In this document: in pieces, positions 22,424 through 30,165 of the stretch
How the letters are laid out: the number at the start of each line of letters is the position of its first letter
Numbering within the stretch: the first letter of the stretch is position 1
Origin: a virus
Direction: 5' to 3' (one strand)
DNA length: 55,733 nucleotides
IMG/VR virus record: IMGVR_UViG_3300032931_000778
Span: 1 to 55,733 of that record
The notes under the pieces: generated by a model
Told to the model about the DNA's origin: nothing
What the model saw: only the letters and a program-made list of their open reading frames with translations
Databases searched by the model: none
Position numbers and translations under genes: made by a program

Positions 22424-24965
22424 GCGCGCGCTGGGAGAAACGGAATACCACAAACTCGGCCGGCTTGTTCGGCGCGAGGCCCACGTCGACGAACATGAGG
22501 CCCTGGTCGACGGTGTTCTGCGGGTTGTTGGTCTTGTCGCAGATCACGAAGAAGGCCTCCTTGGGCGAGGTGCCCGCGAAGTAATTCTGCTGAAAGAGCC
22601 CGAGCAGGAACGTGTCGAGCTGGAGCTTCACGCGCCCCCACAACTGCGGGCCGTTGTTCTCGAAGACGTGGACGTGCGTGGCATTGAAGACGCTCTTCTC
22701 GACGAACTGGAAGAGGCGCGTCATCTGGATGTACGGCCACTCGCCGCCCGCGATGTCGAGCGTCCGGGCGCCCCAGATCACGCGGCCCGTCGCCGGCCAG
22801 CTCACGAGGCAGTTCAGCTTGTCCTGATAGCAAACGCCCACCTGCGCAGGCGTGAGGTCGCGCTCCAAGCCGATCTGCCAGCTCAACGCGCCATCTCCCG
22901 TGCCCGCGGGGGCCTTGCCGACGTTCTTGTTGATGTCGGTGGCCGCATAGCGCCCCGCCACGTGGCCGCCACAGGGCAGGTTGATCGCCGCCTGCGTCAC
23001 GGGGTCGATGACGCGAATATGCGGATAGTACACCGCGGCGTACTTCGTGAAGCGCGAGAGGGTGAACTTCTTCCAATTCACGGCCTCTTGCGGCTCCAGG
23101 CCCTCGGGGGCCGTGAAGATCGCGAACTTGTCCTTGCGTAACATGCAGTAGTCGATGACGTCCGAGCAGACCAACTCGTCGGTCTGGAAGTCCGCCACCA
23201 CCAACGACATGATGGCGTCCACCTGGTCGAAGGCATAGAGCCCCTTGTAGTCCGCGACGAGCGTGGCGCCCGTGACATCGCTGCGATCCAGGGCCGAACC
23301 GTCGGCGCCGCCAAAGAACTGCTCCACCACGGCCAGGCCGGGCTGCGTGTAGTAGGTCGCGGTCTGCGCCTTCGTGATCGGCGCCTGGGCGGGATAGGTG
23401 TCTGCCGTGGGGCCCGCCGCCGGGTTGCCCGCGATCTTCCAGGTCAGCGTGCAGGCGCCCGTGGTGTAGTCCACGCGGTTCGTGCCGTTGCTGTTGAGGG
23501 CATAGGTCCCGCAGGGGCGCTGCAGGCTGAGGTTGCCGTTGCCGTCGTCGATCACAACGGGCCCGTAATAGAGCTGCGTAACGCGCACCGCCGCCACCCC
23601 GTCGAACGTGTCGGCAAGCCCGCTCACATCGAGGCTCAGGGCGCCCGTCAGGTAGTTCACGGTGCCCACGATGGCGCCCGTGCAGTTGCCCGCGATGACC
23701 AGCTTGAGGTTGCCCGCACCGTCGTCGCCCGCGATCTTGGCGCCATCCCCGTCCAGGGTGAAGCTCACGAGCACGCCCGCCGCCACCGAGGTCTTCGCGG
23801 CCGAGGTGTTGGGGTGGAGCTGGGTCGACGTCGCCGGGGCCCAGGCCCACGTGGTGTCCGTGATGAGCGGGATGGTCGTGATGATGGGCAGGGGGCTGTG
23901 CTTGAAGCCAAACTGCATCGCCAGCGTGGTCTTCGCCACCGAGGTGCCGATCAGGTACACGAACTCCTTGTTGGCGCCGTTGTAGACCGGAGAGCTGCTG
24001 ACGTCCTTGGCCGCATAGTGCGTGCCCGCCAGCTCCGGCGGCAACTCGCGGTTATAGGCCACGACCGCCGCGATCTCCGACCCAGCATTGAGGTCGTTCA
24101 TCACCGTAGCAATGAACTGCGGGCTGCTCGCATCATCGAGCACGACCCCCTGGTAGGTCTCGATCGTGTTCCAGCCCTGGATCTTCTCGACGTACTCGTC
24201 AATGGTCACATCGAAACGCTGGTAGCTCGCCGTCGCAGCCACGTAGTAGTCAGGCGTCCCGCTCACCACGACGCGGTAGCTGTTGCCCGCGAGCCCCGAC
24301 CACTTCAGGTCAAAGTGGAAGGTCTCATAGACCCAGCTCGCCGTGAGGAACTGGCCCGCCGGGAAATCGGCGGGCGTCCCGAAGGTGAGATAGACCTCGC
24401 CGGTCTCATAGTCGATCGAGCCCGTGGTATCCACGCCATCGTCGAATCCGCCCGTGCCCGTGATGGTAAACGTCCCATCGCCATTGTCCGTGAAGGTGCC
24501 GATCTTCGGCACGACCTCGCCATCCGTCGTCGTCAGTACCAGGGAGGCGGCCAGCGTGTAGGGGCTGGGACCGTAGCTGCCGTGCGGGACTACCGGGGTC
24601 TTGGGCAGGCTGAAGCTGTAGGTCGCGGCGCTATCGCCCTCCACGACCTCCATGTCCTGCACCTCTTTGGTCAGGAAGCAGCGCGCCTTCACGGCATCGG
24701 CCTCGTGCACCACGCGCACGAAGTACAGCGTGGATCCGCCGTTCTGGAAGAAGGCGAAGGCCTCGGTCGGCGCCAGCGAGGCCGCCGTGAAGTCCCCGAA
24801 CTTGGCCGTGAACTCCTGGAAGGAGGTCACAAGGATCGGCTGGTTCGTGGGGCCCTTCTTGGAGAACCCGATCAGGCCGAGGTTGCTGGTGCTCACGCCC
24901 TGGATGGGGCCCGGCCCGCTGCTGCGCTCCTCGATGTACACGCCCGGATAGTTACGCTCTGGCAT
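22416..24965 (-). CDS. Tail sheath protein (gp18-like)
   Basis: 849 aa. The N-terminus Y-P-G-V-Y-I-E-E-R then G-V-S-T-S-N-L-G-L-I-G-F-S-K-K-G-P and F-G-D-F is the classic sheath start. The conserved contractile C-terminal part reads W-K-K-F-T-L-S-R-F, L-G-R-V-K-L-Q-L-D-T-F-L-L-G-L-F and F-F-V-I-C-D-K-T-N-N, ending V-F-R-F-S-Q-R. The middle (about residues 130-480) is a long beta-rich insertion, making the protein longer than T4 gp18 (659 aa); such insertions project from the sheath surface. It contracts to drive the tube through the envelope. Confidence 0.92.
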   Translation of the reverse strand: MPERNYPGVYIEERSSGPGPIQGVSTSNLGLIGFSKKGPTNQPILVTSFQEFTAKFGDFTAASLAPTEAFAFFQNGGSTLYFVRVVHEADAVKARCFLTKEVQDMEVVEGDSAATYSFSLPKTPVVPHGSYGPSPYTLAASLVLTTTDGEVVPKIGTFTDNGDGTFTITGTGGFDDGVDTTGSIDYETGEVYLTFGTPADFPAGQFLTASWVYETFHFDLKWSGLAGNSYRVVVSGTPDYYVAATASYQRFDVTIDEYVEKIQGWNTIETYQGVVLDDASSPQFIATVMNDLNAGSEIAAVVAYNRELPPELAGTHYAAKDVSSSPVYNGANKEFVYLIGTSVAKTTLAMQFGFKHSPLPIITTIPLITDTTWAWAPATSTQLHPNTSAAKTSVAAGVLVSFTLDGDGAKIAGDDGAGNLKLVIAGNCTGAIVGTVNYLTGALSLDVSGLADTFDGVAAVRVTQLYYGPVVIDDGNGNLSLQRPCGTYALNSNGTNRVDYTTGACTLTWKIAGNPAAGPTADTYPAQAPITKAQTATYYTQPGLAVVEQFFGGADGSALDRSDVTGATLVADYKGLYAFDQVDAIMSLVVADFQTDELVCSDVIDYCMLRKDKFAIFTAPEGLEPQEAVNWKKFTLSRFTKYAAVYYPHIRVIDPVTQAAINLPCGGHVAGRYAATDINKNVGKAPAGTGDGALSWQIGLERDLTPAQVGVCYQDKLNCLVSWPATGRVIWGARTLDIAGGEWPYIQMTRLFQFVEKSVFNATHVHVFENNGPQLWGRVKLQLDTFLLGLFQQNYFAGTSPKEAFFVICDKTNNPQNTVDQGLMFVDVGLAPNKPAEFVVFRFSQRALV

Positions 24966-25092
24966 CTGTCGTTCCTCCCGTCACCCGCGCCATCCGGGCG
25001 GGTCGTCTTGCTAGTTCCCGCGCCGCACGCGCGCGCTGTTGCCCGTCGTCTCTCGCTTGCGCCGCCGCCCCCCCCTCGGGGCCCTCTGCCAC
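24952..25092 (-). CDS. Possible small Arg/Ala-rich protein overlapping the sheath start
   Basis: A 46-codon frame from GTG 25092 (GGGGAC just upstream) to a TAA inside the sheath start. It would fill a 136-bp gap otherwise empty in a densely packed genome. Composition is Ala/Arg/Gly with R-A-R-A-A-R-E-L-A-R-R. Nothing in it is recognisable. In G+C-rich DNA such frames are often chance. Confidence 0.25.
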   Translation of the reverse strand: MAEGPEGGAAAQARDDGQQRARAARELARRPARMARVTGGTTDARA

Positions 25093-25101
25093 GTCCCCGT
25101 C

Positions 25102-25494
25102 CTACGCTGGCCGCTCCTGATCCACCGTATCACCAGACGGCGGGGCGATCACGTTTTCCCCCGCCGCCATGGCCTGCTCCAACGCCGTGGGCTCAACCGT
25201 GCCCGCACTCACCGGGGGCAGCTCGGGATTGCGCGTGATGCCGCGCTCCGAGAAGTACCCCGCAAACTTCGTGGGCTGCAACGCGGCCCCGCCGCCATCC
25301 ACCTTCGCGGGATGCACCCCCAGCTTCGCCTCCATCGGTTTGCCACAGGGGCGCAGCACCCCGCGCTTCACCATGGACTCCGTGCTCGGCACGAGCTGGT
25401 GAACCTCTACCTTGCCATACGGGGGCACCGCCACCGTGTTGCCTAGCCCCGTTGCGACCGATTGCACCCGACTGCCCGTGTAGAGATACCACAT
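25102..25494 (-). CDS. Small protein upstream of sheath, unknown
   Basis: 130 aa from ATG 25494, whose first base is shared with the stop of the preceding gene (TGATG); the frame continues upstream only as a shadow. It begins M-W-Y-L-Y-T-G-S-R-V, then V-A-V-P-P-Y-G-K-V-E-V-H. The middle has P-C-G-K-P-M-E-A-K-L-G-V. The C-terminus is Pro/Glu/Ala-rich and probably disordered. The location between a tail-completion candidate and sheath suggests a small virion component. No family recognised. Confidence 0.65.
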   Translation of the reverse strand: MWYLYTGSRVQSVATGLGNTVAVPPYGKVEVHQLVPSTESMVKRGVLRPCGKPMEAKLGVHPAKVDGGGAALQPTKFAGYFSERGITRNPELPPVSAGTVEPTALEQAMAAGENVIAPPSGDTVDQERPA

Positions 25495-26210
25495 CAGAAT
25501 CGCGCTCCTTGCCCGCCCGCCGCAGGCCGGTAGTTGTACATCGCCAAATCGACAACCTGCAGCGCCGGCCAATGCTCCGACTCGCACAGGTCGACTTCCG
25601 CCCGCACCGTCCAGGACACCGTGAAGCCCACCGCGCGGTTCGCGATGTCCGTGAGGTCGGACACGTCCGAAATATTCAGGTCGCCCGTATCGTAGTGCCG
25701 CACGTCCCCCTTGCTGTCGATGACGGACAGCGCAAACCACGGCGGCTTGCACGCCCGCAGGATCTGCATGAGCATCCGCGTGGCATCTGTGCGCAGGCGC
25801 GCGAAGCCCTGCACGTCATAAGCGAAGTTGAAGGGGTGTGCGTTCCAGCGCTCCGCGTACTGGTCGTACCCACGCTCGCCCGTGGGGAGGACCACGGGGC
25901 GTGCCCCCGGCGCGGCCATGCGCTCGGTGCCGTACCACGGCGCCCGATCGTAGGCCACGTCCATGTTGTTGCGCTTGATCACGTACGACGGCAGGAGGTG
26001 GTGCTGGTACGCGTCATCCGGGGCGCCCCAGTAGATGGGCACGCGCCCCCCGAGGTGGGCGAGATCCGTGGGGCAGTCGCGCACCGCTACCGCGTAGGCC
26101 TGACGCGGCGTGCCATCTACGGCATAGCTCACGAGCTCGCCGCCAAAGGCCCGCATCACGCCCTCATCAAAGGCGCGGATGCCCACGGTGCTAAACGCGC
26201 TCTCGACCAC
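25494..26210 (-). CDS. Tail-completion or sheath-terminator candidate
   Basis: 238 aa, GTG start with AGGAG upstream. A compact alpha/beta protein with V-P-I-Y-W-G-A-P-D-D-A-Y-Q and L-P-S-Y-V-I-K-R-N-N-M-D-V-A-Y, then F-N-F-A-Y-D-V-Q-G-F-A-R and R-M-L-M-Q-I-L. The end has V-S-W-T-V-R-A-E-V-D-L. Strand-rich proteins of this size just upstream of sheath are commonly tail terminators (compare T4 gp15 or gp3 positions). I do not see a sequence match to those, so the role rests on position. Confidence 0.45.
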   Translation of the reverse strand: MVESAFSTVGIRAFDEGVMRAFGGELVSYAVDGTPRQAYAVAVRDCPTDLAHLGGRVPIYWGAPDDAYQHHLLPSYVIKRNNMDVAYDRAPWYGTERMAAPGARPVVLPTGERGYDQYAERWNAHPFNFAYDVQGFARLRTDATRMLMQILRACKPPWFALSVIDSKGDVRHYDTGDLNISDVSDLTDIANRAVGFTVSWTVRAEVDLCESEHWPALQVVDLAMYNYRPAAGGQGARF

Positions 26211-26230
26211 CTCAACTCCTCACCGCGAGC

Positions 26231-26248
26231 CGCGCACGCGCATGCGCA
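26231..26248. repeat. Alternating pyrimidine-purine 18-mer, copy 5 (intergenic)
   Basis: CGCGCACGCGCATGCGCA, ending two bases before the stop of the small acidic gene, in the 40-bp gap before the tail-completion candidate. Confidence 0.65.
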
Positions 26249-26250
26249 AC

Positions 26251-26424
26251 CTATTCTTCGTCGTCTTCTTCGTCGTCCTCATCCTCATCGTCATCCGCGT
26301 CCTCGTCCCCCTCCTCGCCGGTCGCCACCGCGAGCGCCGTCTGCAGCGCGCCGTTCTGGCGCCGTAGCAACTCCGTCTCGATGTCCCCGAGCGTACGATT
26401 CAACTGGTCCAACTTGTTCGGCAT
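26251..26424 (-). CDS. Small protein with coiled-coil start and polyacidic tail
   Basis: 57 aa from ATG 26424 with AGGAG seven bases upstream; an upstream in-frame TTG is weaker. Residues 4-32 are a heptad-like helix (L-D-Q-L-N-R-T-L-G-D-I-E-T-E-L-L-R-R). The last 20 or so residues are nearly all Asp and Glu. Small acidic phage proteins act as prohead core parts (T4 gp67 is similarly acidic), DNA mimics or tail chaperones. Its place in the connector region fits an assembly factor. Which one is unknown. Confidence 0.6.
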   Translation of the reverse strand: MPNKLDQLNRTLGDIETELLRRQNGALQTALAVATGEEGDEDADDDEDEDDEEDDEE

Positions 26425-26462
26425 GATGCGCTCCTTGCTGTGCAACCCGACAACTGTCCACC

Positions 26463-27389
26463 TTAGAACTTCCGGCGCGGCGCAAACGGCGCGATCCGCC
26501 GTGTAAAGGCCTCCGCCGCCCCGCCCAGATCACTTATACCGAGGGAATCCGCCTGCGGCAACGAATGGCCCGTCCAACGCCCCGTTTCTACATAGCGCAC
26601 GTAGGCCTTCAGCAGCTTTGGAATGGCCTTCCCGAGGGCCTCCAGCGCGGGACGCCAGTGCGCCTGGCCCTCGCCCCCGCCCAGCCCGAACTCGGCCCGC
26701 AGCACCGCCCACGCGACATCCGCGTGCACCTCGGCCCCCACGCCCTCACCCGGCGGCGCGACCTTGGCGTTGATCACGCCCATCGCGCGCAAGCTCGCCT
26801 CGATGAGGTCCGCCTCGCGCCGGCGCTCCGCGACGAAGTACGCCACCTCGTCGGGACGGGCAGCCCGCGCCACGAGCGTCGCGTCCTGGGGGTCCGGCCG
26901 GATCGGCAGCCAGTCCGGGGGCCACGGGCTGTACTTGGCCAGCACCTCGACGAAGGGGCGCGCGCCGGGCCGCGGCACCACGAACAGCAGCGTGGTCCCC
27001 ACCTGCTGCTCCGTCAGCCCCTCGGGCTGCCCCTCGAAGTACACCGCGACGCCCTCCCCCGCGTCCACGCCCTCCAGCAGGGCGATCTGGAGCTGCTCCG
27101 CGTAGGGGATCGTCCCGAGGCTCGGGGCGCGCCCCCGCACCTCCTCGCGCAGCACCTCGGCCAGCGCCAGCAGGAACAGCTCGCGCCCCTTCGCCATGCG
27201 CTTGGGGTAGAGCGTGAAGAACTTCTTGATGTCCCGCCCCGTCTGGGGGGCCCACCCAAAGACGGGCACGGGCGAGATGGCCGCGCGCGGGGCGTTCCCC
27301 GCCTTGGTCCCCGCCGGGGGGCGGATGCGCTTGAGCGGGACGTTCTTGCCCTTGAACTTCTGCCCCGTGCCCTTGAATGCGGTGGTCAT
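26463..27389 (-). CDS. Virion-associated or connector candidate, unknown family
   Basis: 308 aa. A basic N-terminus (K-F-K-G-K-N-V-P-L-K-R-I-R) is followed by an alpha-helical block with F-F-T-L-Y-P-K-R-M-A-K-G-R-E-L-F. A strand-rich part reads G-V-A-V-Y-F-E-G and T-T-L-L-F-V-V-P. Further helices follow, and an L-K-A-Y-V-R-Y-V-E-T-G-R-W stretch lies near the C-terminus. It lies first after the KilAC antirepressor and before the tail genes. A head-tail joining or tail-completion role is possible but not shown by sequence. Confidence 0.5.
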   Translation of the reverse strand: MTTAFKGTGQKFKGKNVPLKRIRPPAGTKAGNAPRAAISPVPVFGWAPQTGRDIKKFFTLYPKRMAKGRELFLLALAEVLREEVRGRAPSLGTIPYAEQLQIALLEGVDAGEGVAVYFEGQPEGLTEQQVGTTLLFVVPRPGARPFVEVLAKYSPWPPDWLPIRPDPQDATLVARAARPDEVAYFVAERRREADLIEASLRAMGVINAKVAPPGEGVGAEVHADVAWAVLRAEFGLGGGEGQAHWRPALEALGKAIPKLLKAYVRYVETGRWTGHSLPQADSLGISDLGGAAEAFTRRIAPFAPRRKF

Positions 27390-27445
27390 GGGGCCAGCGT
27401 AGCACCCGCGCGCTGCAACCCACTAGCGGTTTCCGTGCCGGGGCG

Positions 27446-28321
27446 TCAGGGGATCGCGGGCGGGGTGGCCTGCGCGGGGCGGCCCGCCGCCACCGCCGCA
27501 TCGTAGAACAGGCGATAAAAATACACCAGACCCTTGCCGGTGATCTTCGGCGTGCGCGTCACCAGGTCATCGCCCACGGTGCGCACCTGCAGGACCATCC
27601 AGCCGCCGTCGAGGCAGCGCTGCGCGGGCTCGTTCTTCTGGCTGCCGCCCCGGTGCAGGAACCCGTGCTCGCGCAGCCACGCGAAGAGGCGGTTCTGCCC
27701 CATCGGCGTCGCCGTGCCCTGCTGGATCGCCTTGGCCACCTGGCCCACGAGGTAGGTCGCACTGGCCAACTCGATCCGATGGCTAAACTGCACGCGCGGC
27801 GCATCCTCGGCGACCTTCGCCACGAGCTGGTTGTTCTGCATCTCAGCCGCCTTGCGCGCCTTGTACTGCTCTGCCCACGCAATCGCCGCCTCTGCCGGAT
27901 CCGTAAAGTCCGGCAGCGCCAGGGCACTCGCTTGCATGCGCGGATTCACCGCCGATCCCTTTGTCCAGTAGTCCCACAAGGCGTCGTCGCACTCGTTTTG
28001 GTAGATCAAGACCTTCTCGGCCACGGCGGCATCCATGCGCGAGGGCTGCAGCCCCATCAGCCACCCCGTCAGCTTTTTCAAAGGCATACAAAGCATCTCT
28101 CTGTCGAATCCATCGCCTCCATGGTCTATCACCATCATGGTGATGCTCCAGCGATCCGAATCATCCGTGAGCTTCCGGTGTTGGGGCTGCCACGCCAGCC
28201 CCATCCCCTCGACTACCGGCTTCATCGCCACGTAGGGCCTACTGTCCCGATCGATCACCGTCAACGCCTGGCCGTAGAAATCCACGGGGGCCAAGGCCCG
28301 CACCACGCTCTTGTCGTTCAT
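27446..28321 (-). CDS. Antirepressor with P22_AR_N and KilAC domains
   Basis: 291 aa from ATG 28321 with GAGG upstream; the frame extends further but only as a shadow. Residues about 10-120 fit the P22 antirepressor N-terminal family: V-D-F-Y-G-Q-A-L-T-V-I, Y-V-A-M-K-P-V-V-E-G-M-G-L-A-W-Q-P-Q-H-R-K-L, then M-L-C-M-P-L-K-K-L-T-G-W-L and Y-Q-N-E-C-D-D-A-L-W-D-Y-W. KilAC follows (Y-L-V-G-Q-V-A-K-A-I-Q-Q-G-T, L-F-A-W-L-R-E-H-G-F-L-H and N-E-P-A-Q-R-C). A terminator isolates it from upstream genes. It shares its C-terminal domain with the gene at 11424-12362 but has a different N-terminal domain. Confidence 0.85.
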   Translation of the reverse strand: MNDKSVVRALAPVDFYGQALTVIDRDSRPYVAMKPVVEGMGLAWQPQHRKLTDDSDRWSITMMVIDHGGDGFDREMLCMPLKKLTGWLMGLQPSRMDAAVAEKVLIYQNECDDALWDYWTKGSAVNPRMQASALALPDFTDPAEAAIAWAEQYKARKAAEMQNNQLVAKVAEDAPRVQFSHRIELASATYLVGQVAKAIQQGTATPMGQNRLFAWLREHGFLHRGGSQKNEPAQRCLDGGWMVLQVRTVGDDLVTRTPKITGKGLVYFYRLFYDAAVAAGRPAQATPPAIP

Positions 28322-28405
28322 GTCGTCCCTCGCTTGGTTGGCTGACCACGGCAACCACGCCTCCGGCCAGGCCCTGATACTACGCGCAGATCGACGGGGT
28401 GGCAC

Positions 28406-28443
28406 AAAAAAATGGGCCGCACCGTGTGGTTCCAGTGCGACCC
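28406..28443 (-). terminator. Rho-independent terminator upstream of the P22_AR_N antirepressor
   Basis: Minus-strand stem GGGTCGCACTG pairs with CGGTGCGGCCC (11 bp, two G-U pairs, 8-nt loop), followed by A and seven T. Same architecture as the one at 12443. Confidence 0.82.
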
Positions 28444-28481
28444 GGGGCCCTGTTGCAGGGCTGAGGGATGACCGCGTGACT

Positions 28482-29174
28482 CTACGCGCTTTGCGGCCCG
28501 CGCGCCACCCGTTTCTTGCCAGGCGCCGCCGCCTGCGCCTTCAGCGCGCGCCGCGTCTCGTGCCCCTTCACCGCCGCCGCACTCCGCTTGGCCGCCAGGG
28601 CCTGCGCCGCCAGCGCCTTGGCCGCCCGCTTCTGCGCGCGCTGCGCGCTGATCAGCTTGGCCGCCATCGTGACGCGCCCCGCCCGCTGCTTGTCGGCCGG
28701 CTTCTGCTTCTCCAGGCCCATGCGCCGCGAGGCGCCCCGGAGGTGCTGGCGGATGCCCTCCATCATGCTCTGGTGCTTCGTGCGCTTGGGCCGGTAGCCG
28801 TAGTGCCGCTTCACCTGGTTCTTCCAGAACCGCATGGCCTGCTCGTAGTTCGGCTTGCCCTTGGCCACGATCCGCCCCTCCGTCGCCATGCGCGCCACCG
28901 CGCTCCACCAGAAGGTCGCGGAGTCCGGGAAGGGGATCTGCGCGGGGTCGATCAGGTACCACGGGGGCTGCAAGTAGCGCCCGTACTTGGCCTTGGCCTG
29001 CTCCACCGTCAGCTGCTCGGGCCGGGGGTTGCGCGTCGGCATCCGGGGCTTGATCGCCCGCTCCTCCAACAGCGCCGCCAGTTGCCCCGCAAGCCCCTCG
29101 TTGCGCACGCGCATGCGCAGGGGCGCCCCCACGATCGCCCGTAAGATCCCCGCGAGCTGCCCCGCCGTCCTCAC
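28482..29174 (-). CDS. Basic protein with shared N-terminal peptide, outside the island
   Basis: 230 aa, GTG start overlapping the previous stop (GTGA). It opens M-R-T-A-G-Q-L-A-G-I-L-R-A-I-V, the island peptide, although it lies 8 kb from the main cluster. The middle is Trp/Tyr-containing and folded-looking (Y-L-Q-P-P-W-Y-L-I-D-P, F-W-W-S-A-V-A-R-M, A-M-R-F-W-K-N-Q-V). The last 70 residues are a Lys/Arg/Ala helix (Q-R-A-Q-K-R-A-A-K-A-L-A-A-Q), much like the gene at 12556-13536. Both basic proteins directly precede a terminator plus an antirepressor. DNA packing or binding is a guess. Confidence 0.65.
   Translation of the reverse strand: MRTAGQLAGILRAIVGAPLRMRVRNEGLAGQLAALLEERAIKPRMPTRNPRPEQLTVEQAKAKYGRYLQPPWYLIDPAQIPFPDSATFWWSAVARMATEGRIVAKGKPNYEQAMRFWKNQVKRHYGYRPKRTKHQSMMEGIRQHLRGASRRMGLEKQKPADKQRAGRVTMAAKLISAQRAQKRAAKALAAQALAAKRSAAAVKGHETRRALKAQAAAPGKKRVARGPQSA
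29102..29119. repeat. Alternating pyrimidine-purine 18-mer, copy 6 (within a gene)
   Basis: TGCGCACGCGCATGCGCA, encoding L-R-M-R-V-R-N directly after the shared N-terminal peptide of the 28482-29174 protein. Confidence 0.6.
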
Positions 29175-29545
29175 GGCTGCACCGCCGGCATCGGTACGTG
29201 CTGGGGCAGGGGACGGCCATCCGTCCGCGCCTGCGCCACATATAGGGGCACCAGGGGTTCATGCCCCGCACACACCCCGATCAGGCCAGGCTGGCCCACC
29301 ACGCGGACCCCCGCGTGCGAGGCCGCCCCGCATAGGAAGCAGTAGCCCGCGAGGTGCCCGAGGAGCGGCCCCGCATACCACGGATAGGTGCCCCCACCCC
29401 AGGGGCCGCAGCAGGCCTCCCCGCGCGCCGTGGCCTCGCAGTAGGGCAACCCGCGCTCACGCCCCCACCAGTAGCGGTCGCACATCGCGCACGTCCACAC
29501 GACGCCCTCGCGGATCGCCGCCCCCACGTCCCGCCCCGCGCTCAC
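29171..29545 (-). CDS. Cysteine-rich small protein, possible zinc-binding
   Basis: 124 aa from GTG 29545, overlapping the previous stop (GTGA). It has W-T-C-A-M-C-D-R-Y-W near residue 20, then Y-C-E-A, E-A-C-C-G-P-W-G-G-G, and G-Y-C-F-L-C-G-A-A-S-H-A-G plus V-C-A-G-H-E later. Two CxxC pairs and further Cys/His residues suggest one or two zinc sites. The C-terminal tail is Pro-rich. I recognise no family. It lies among small proteins between the spanin-like pair and the terminator. Confidence 0.62.
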   Translation of the reverse strand: MSAGRDVGAAIREGVVWTCAMCDRYWWGRERGLPYCEATARGEACCGPWGGGTYPWYAGPLLGHLAGYCFLCGAASHAGVRVVGQPGLIGVCAGHEPLVPLYVAQARTDGRPLPQHVPMPAVQP

Positions 29546-29844
29546 GTAAACCTCGCGCTCACACGGAACCGTGCGGTGTCCCCATGCCCCCGCCACCCCG
29601 CCATCTCCACGTAGGCCTGCACACGGTAATCCCCTGCCTGGTCCCAATCCCCCGCCTGCACGAAGTAGGCGATGCTCGTGGTACCCTCCAGGGCGCCCAC
29701 CCACGTCACCAACGTGCCGTCCGGCTTCTGCACATGTAGATCACGCGTGGTCGCCGTCGTGATGTCCACACAGGCGTCTACAACGATCTTCGTACCGATG
29801 TCGCCGACGTAGTATTTCGAGATGCCATCGCAACAATCAACCAT
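29542..29844 (-). CDS. Small Ig-like or beta-sandwich phage protein
   Basis: 100 aa. Y-Y-V-G-D-I-G-T-K-I-V-V-D, V-Q-K-P-D-G-T-L-V-T-W, S-I-A-Y-F-V-Q-A-G-D-W-D-Q-A-G-D-Y-R-V-Q-A-Y-V-E follow one another in the order seen in a common family of small phage proteins near tail and host-interaction genes, with a BppU/Ig-like look. The odd part is the Cys-Cys at the start (V-D-C-C-D-G). It probably acts as a small structural domain on the virion. I recall the pattern; I could not run a search. Confidence 0.68.
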   Translation of the reverse strand: MVDCCDGISKYYVGDIGTKIVVDACVDITTATTRDLHVQKPDGTLVTWVGALEGTTSIAYFVQAGDWDQAGDYRVQAYVEMAGWRGHGDTARFRVSARFT

Positions 29845-30025
29845 CGGCCGGATCCTCCTCTAGCCCGAGCTTCGAGCACGCGGTCCACATAGGCGCCGCG
29901 CATCCCACCAGCGCCATCGCCAGGGCCACGGGGCCTCGCATCGCCACCAACGTAGCGCAGGGCGAGCACGCGGCCAAGGTTTGCGCCACGCACGAGGTCA
30001 GGCACAGGGTGTCTTGCTCTTCCAT
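29837..30025 (-). CDS. Tiny cysteine-rich protein
   Basis: 62 aa, ATG with GGTGAG upstream; its start lies inside the end of the preceding gene and its end overlaps the next start. It has seven Cys residues, as in L-C-L-T-S-C-V-A-Q-T-L-A-A-C-S-P-C and M-W-T-A-C, with a moderately hydrophobic stretch V-A-L-A-M-A-L-V-G-C-A-A between. This could be a disulphide-bonded peptide or a metal binder. No family recognised. Confidence 0.55.
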   Translation of the reverse strand: MEEQDTLCLTSCVAQTLAACSPCATLVAMRGPVALAMALVGCAAPMWTACSKLGLEEDPADG

Positions 30026-30165
30026 TCACTCACCAGCCCCAGGCGCAGCGCGATCTTTGAACACAGCCGGAGGATCTCCCGCAGACGCCCCGTCCAAGAT
30101 CCTGCGTAGCCCTGCGTCGCCATCAAACTCTTGGGGCCAAGCCCGCGCGTCACGATCCGGTTCAC
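29998..30165 (-). CDS. Small conserved-type phage protein
   Basis: 55 aa, GTG start that overlaps the previous stop (GTGA). It reads N-R-I-V-T-R-G-L-G-P-K-S-L-M-A-T-Q-G-Y then basic, helical residues (L-R-E-I-L-R-L-C-S-K-I-A-L-R-L). The I-V-T-R-G-L-G start is familiar from small phage proteins beside tail-fibre-linked genes. Function unknown. Too short for most gene finders, but the overlaps at both ends argue that it is translated. Confidence 0.58.
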   Translation of the reverse strand: MNRIVTRGLGPKSLMATQGYAGSWTGRLREILRLCSKIALRLGLVSEWKSKTPCA

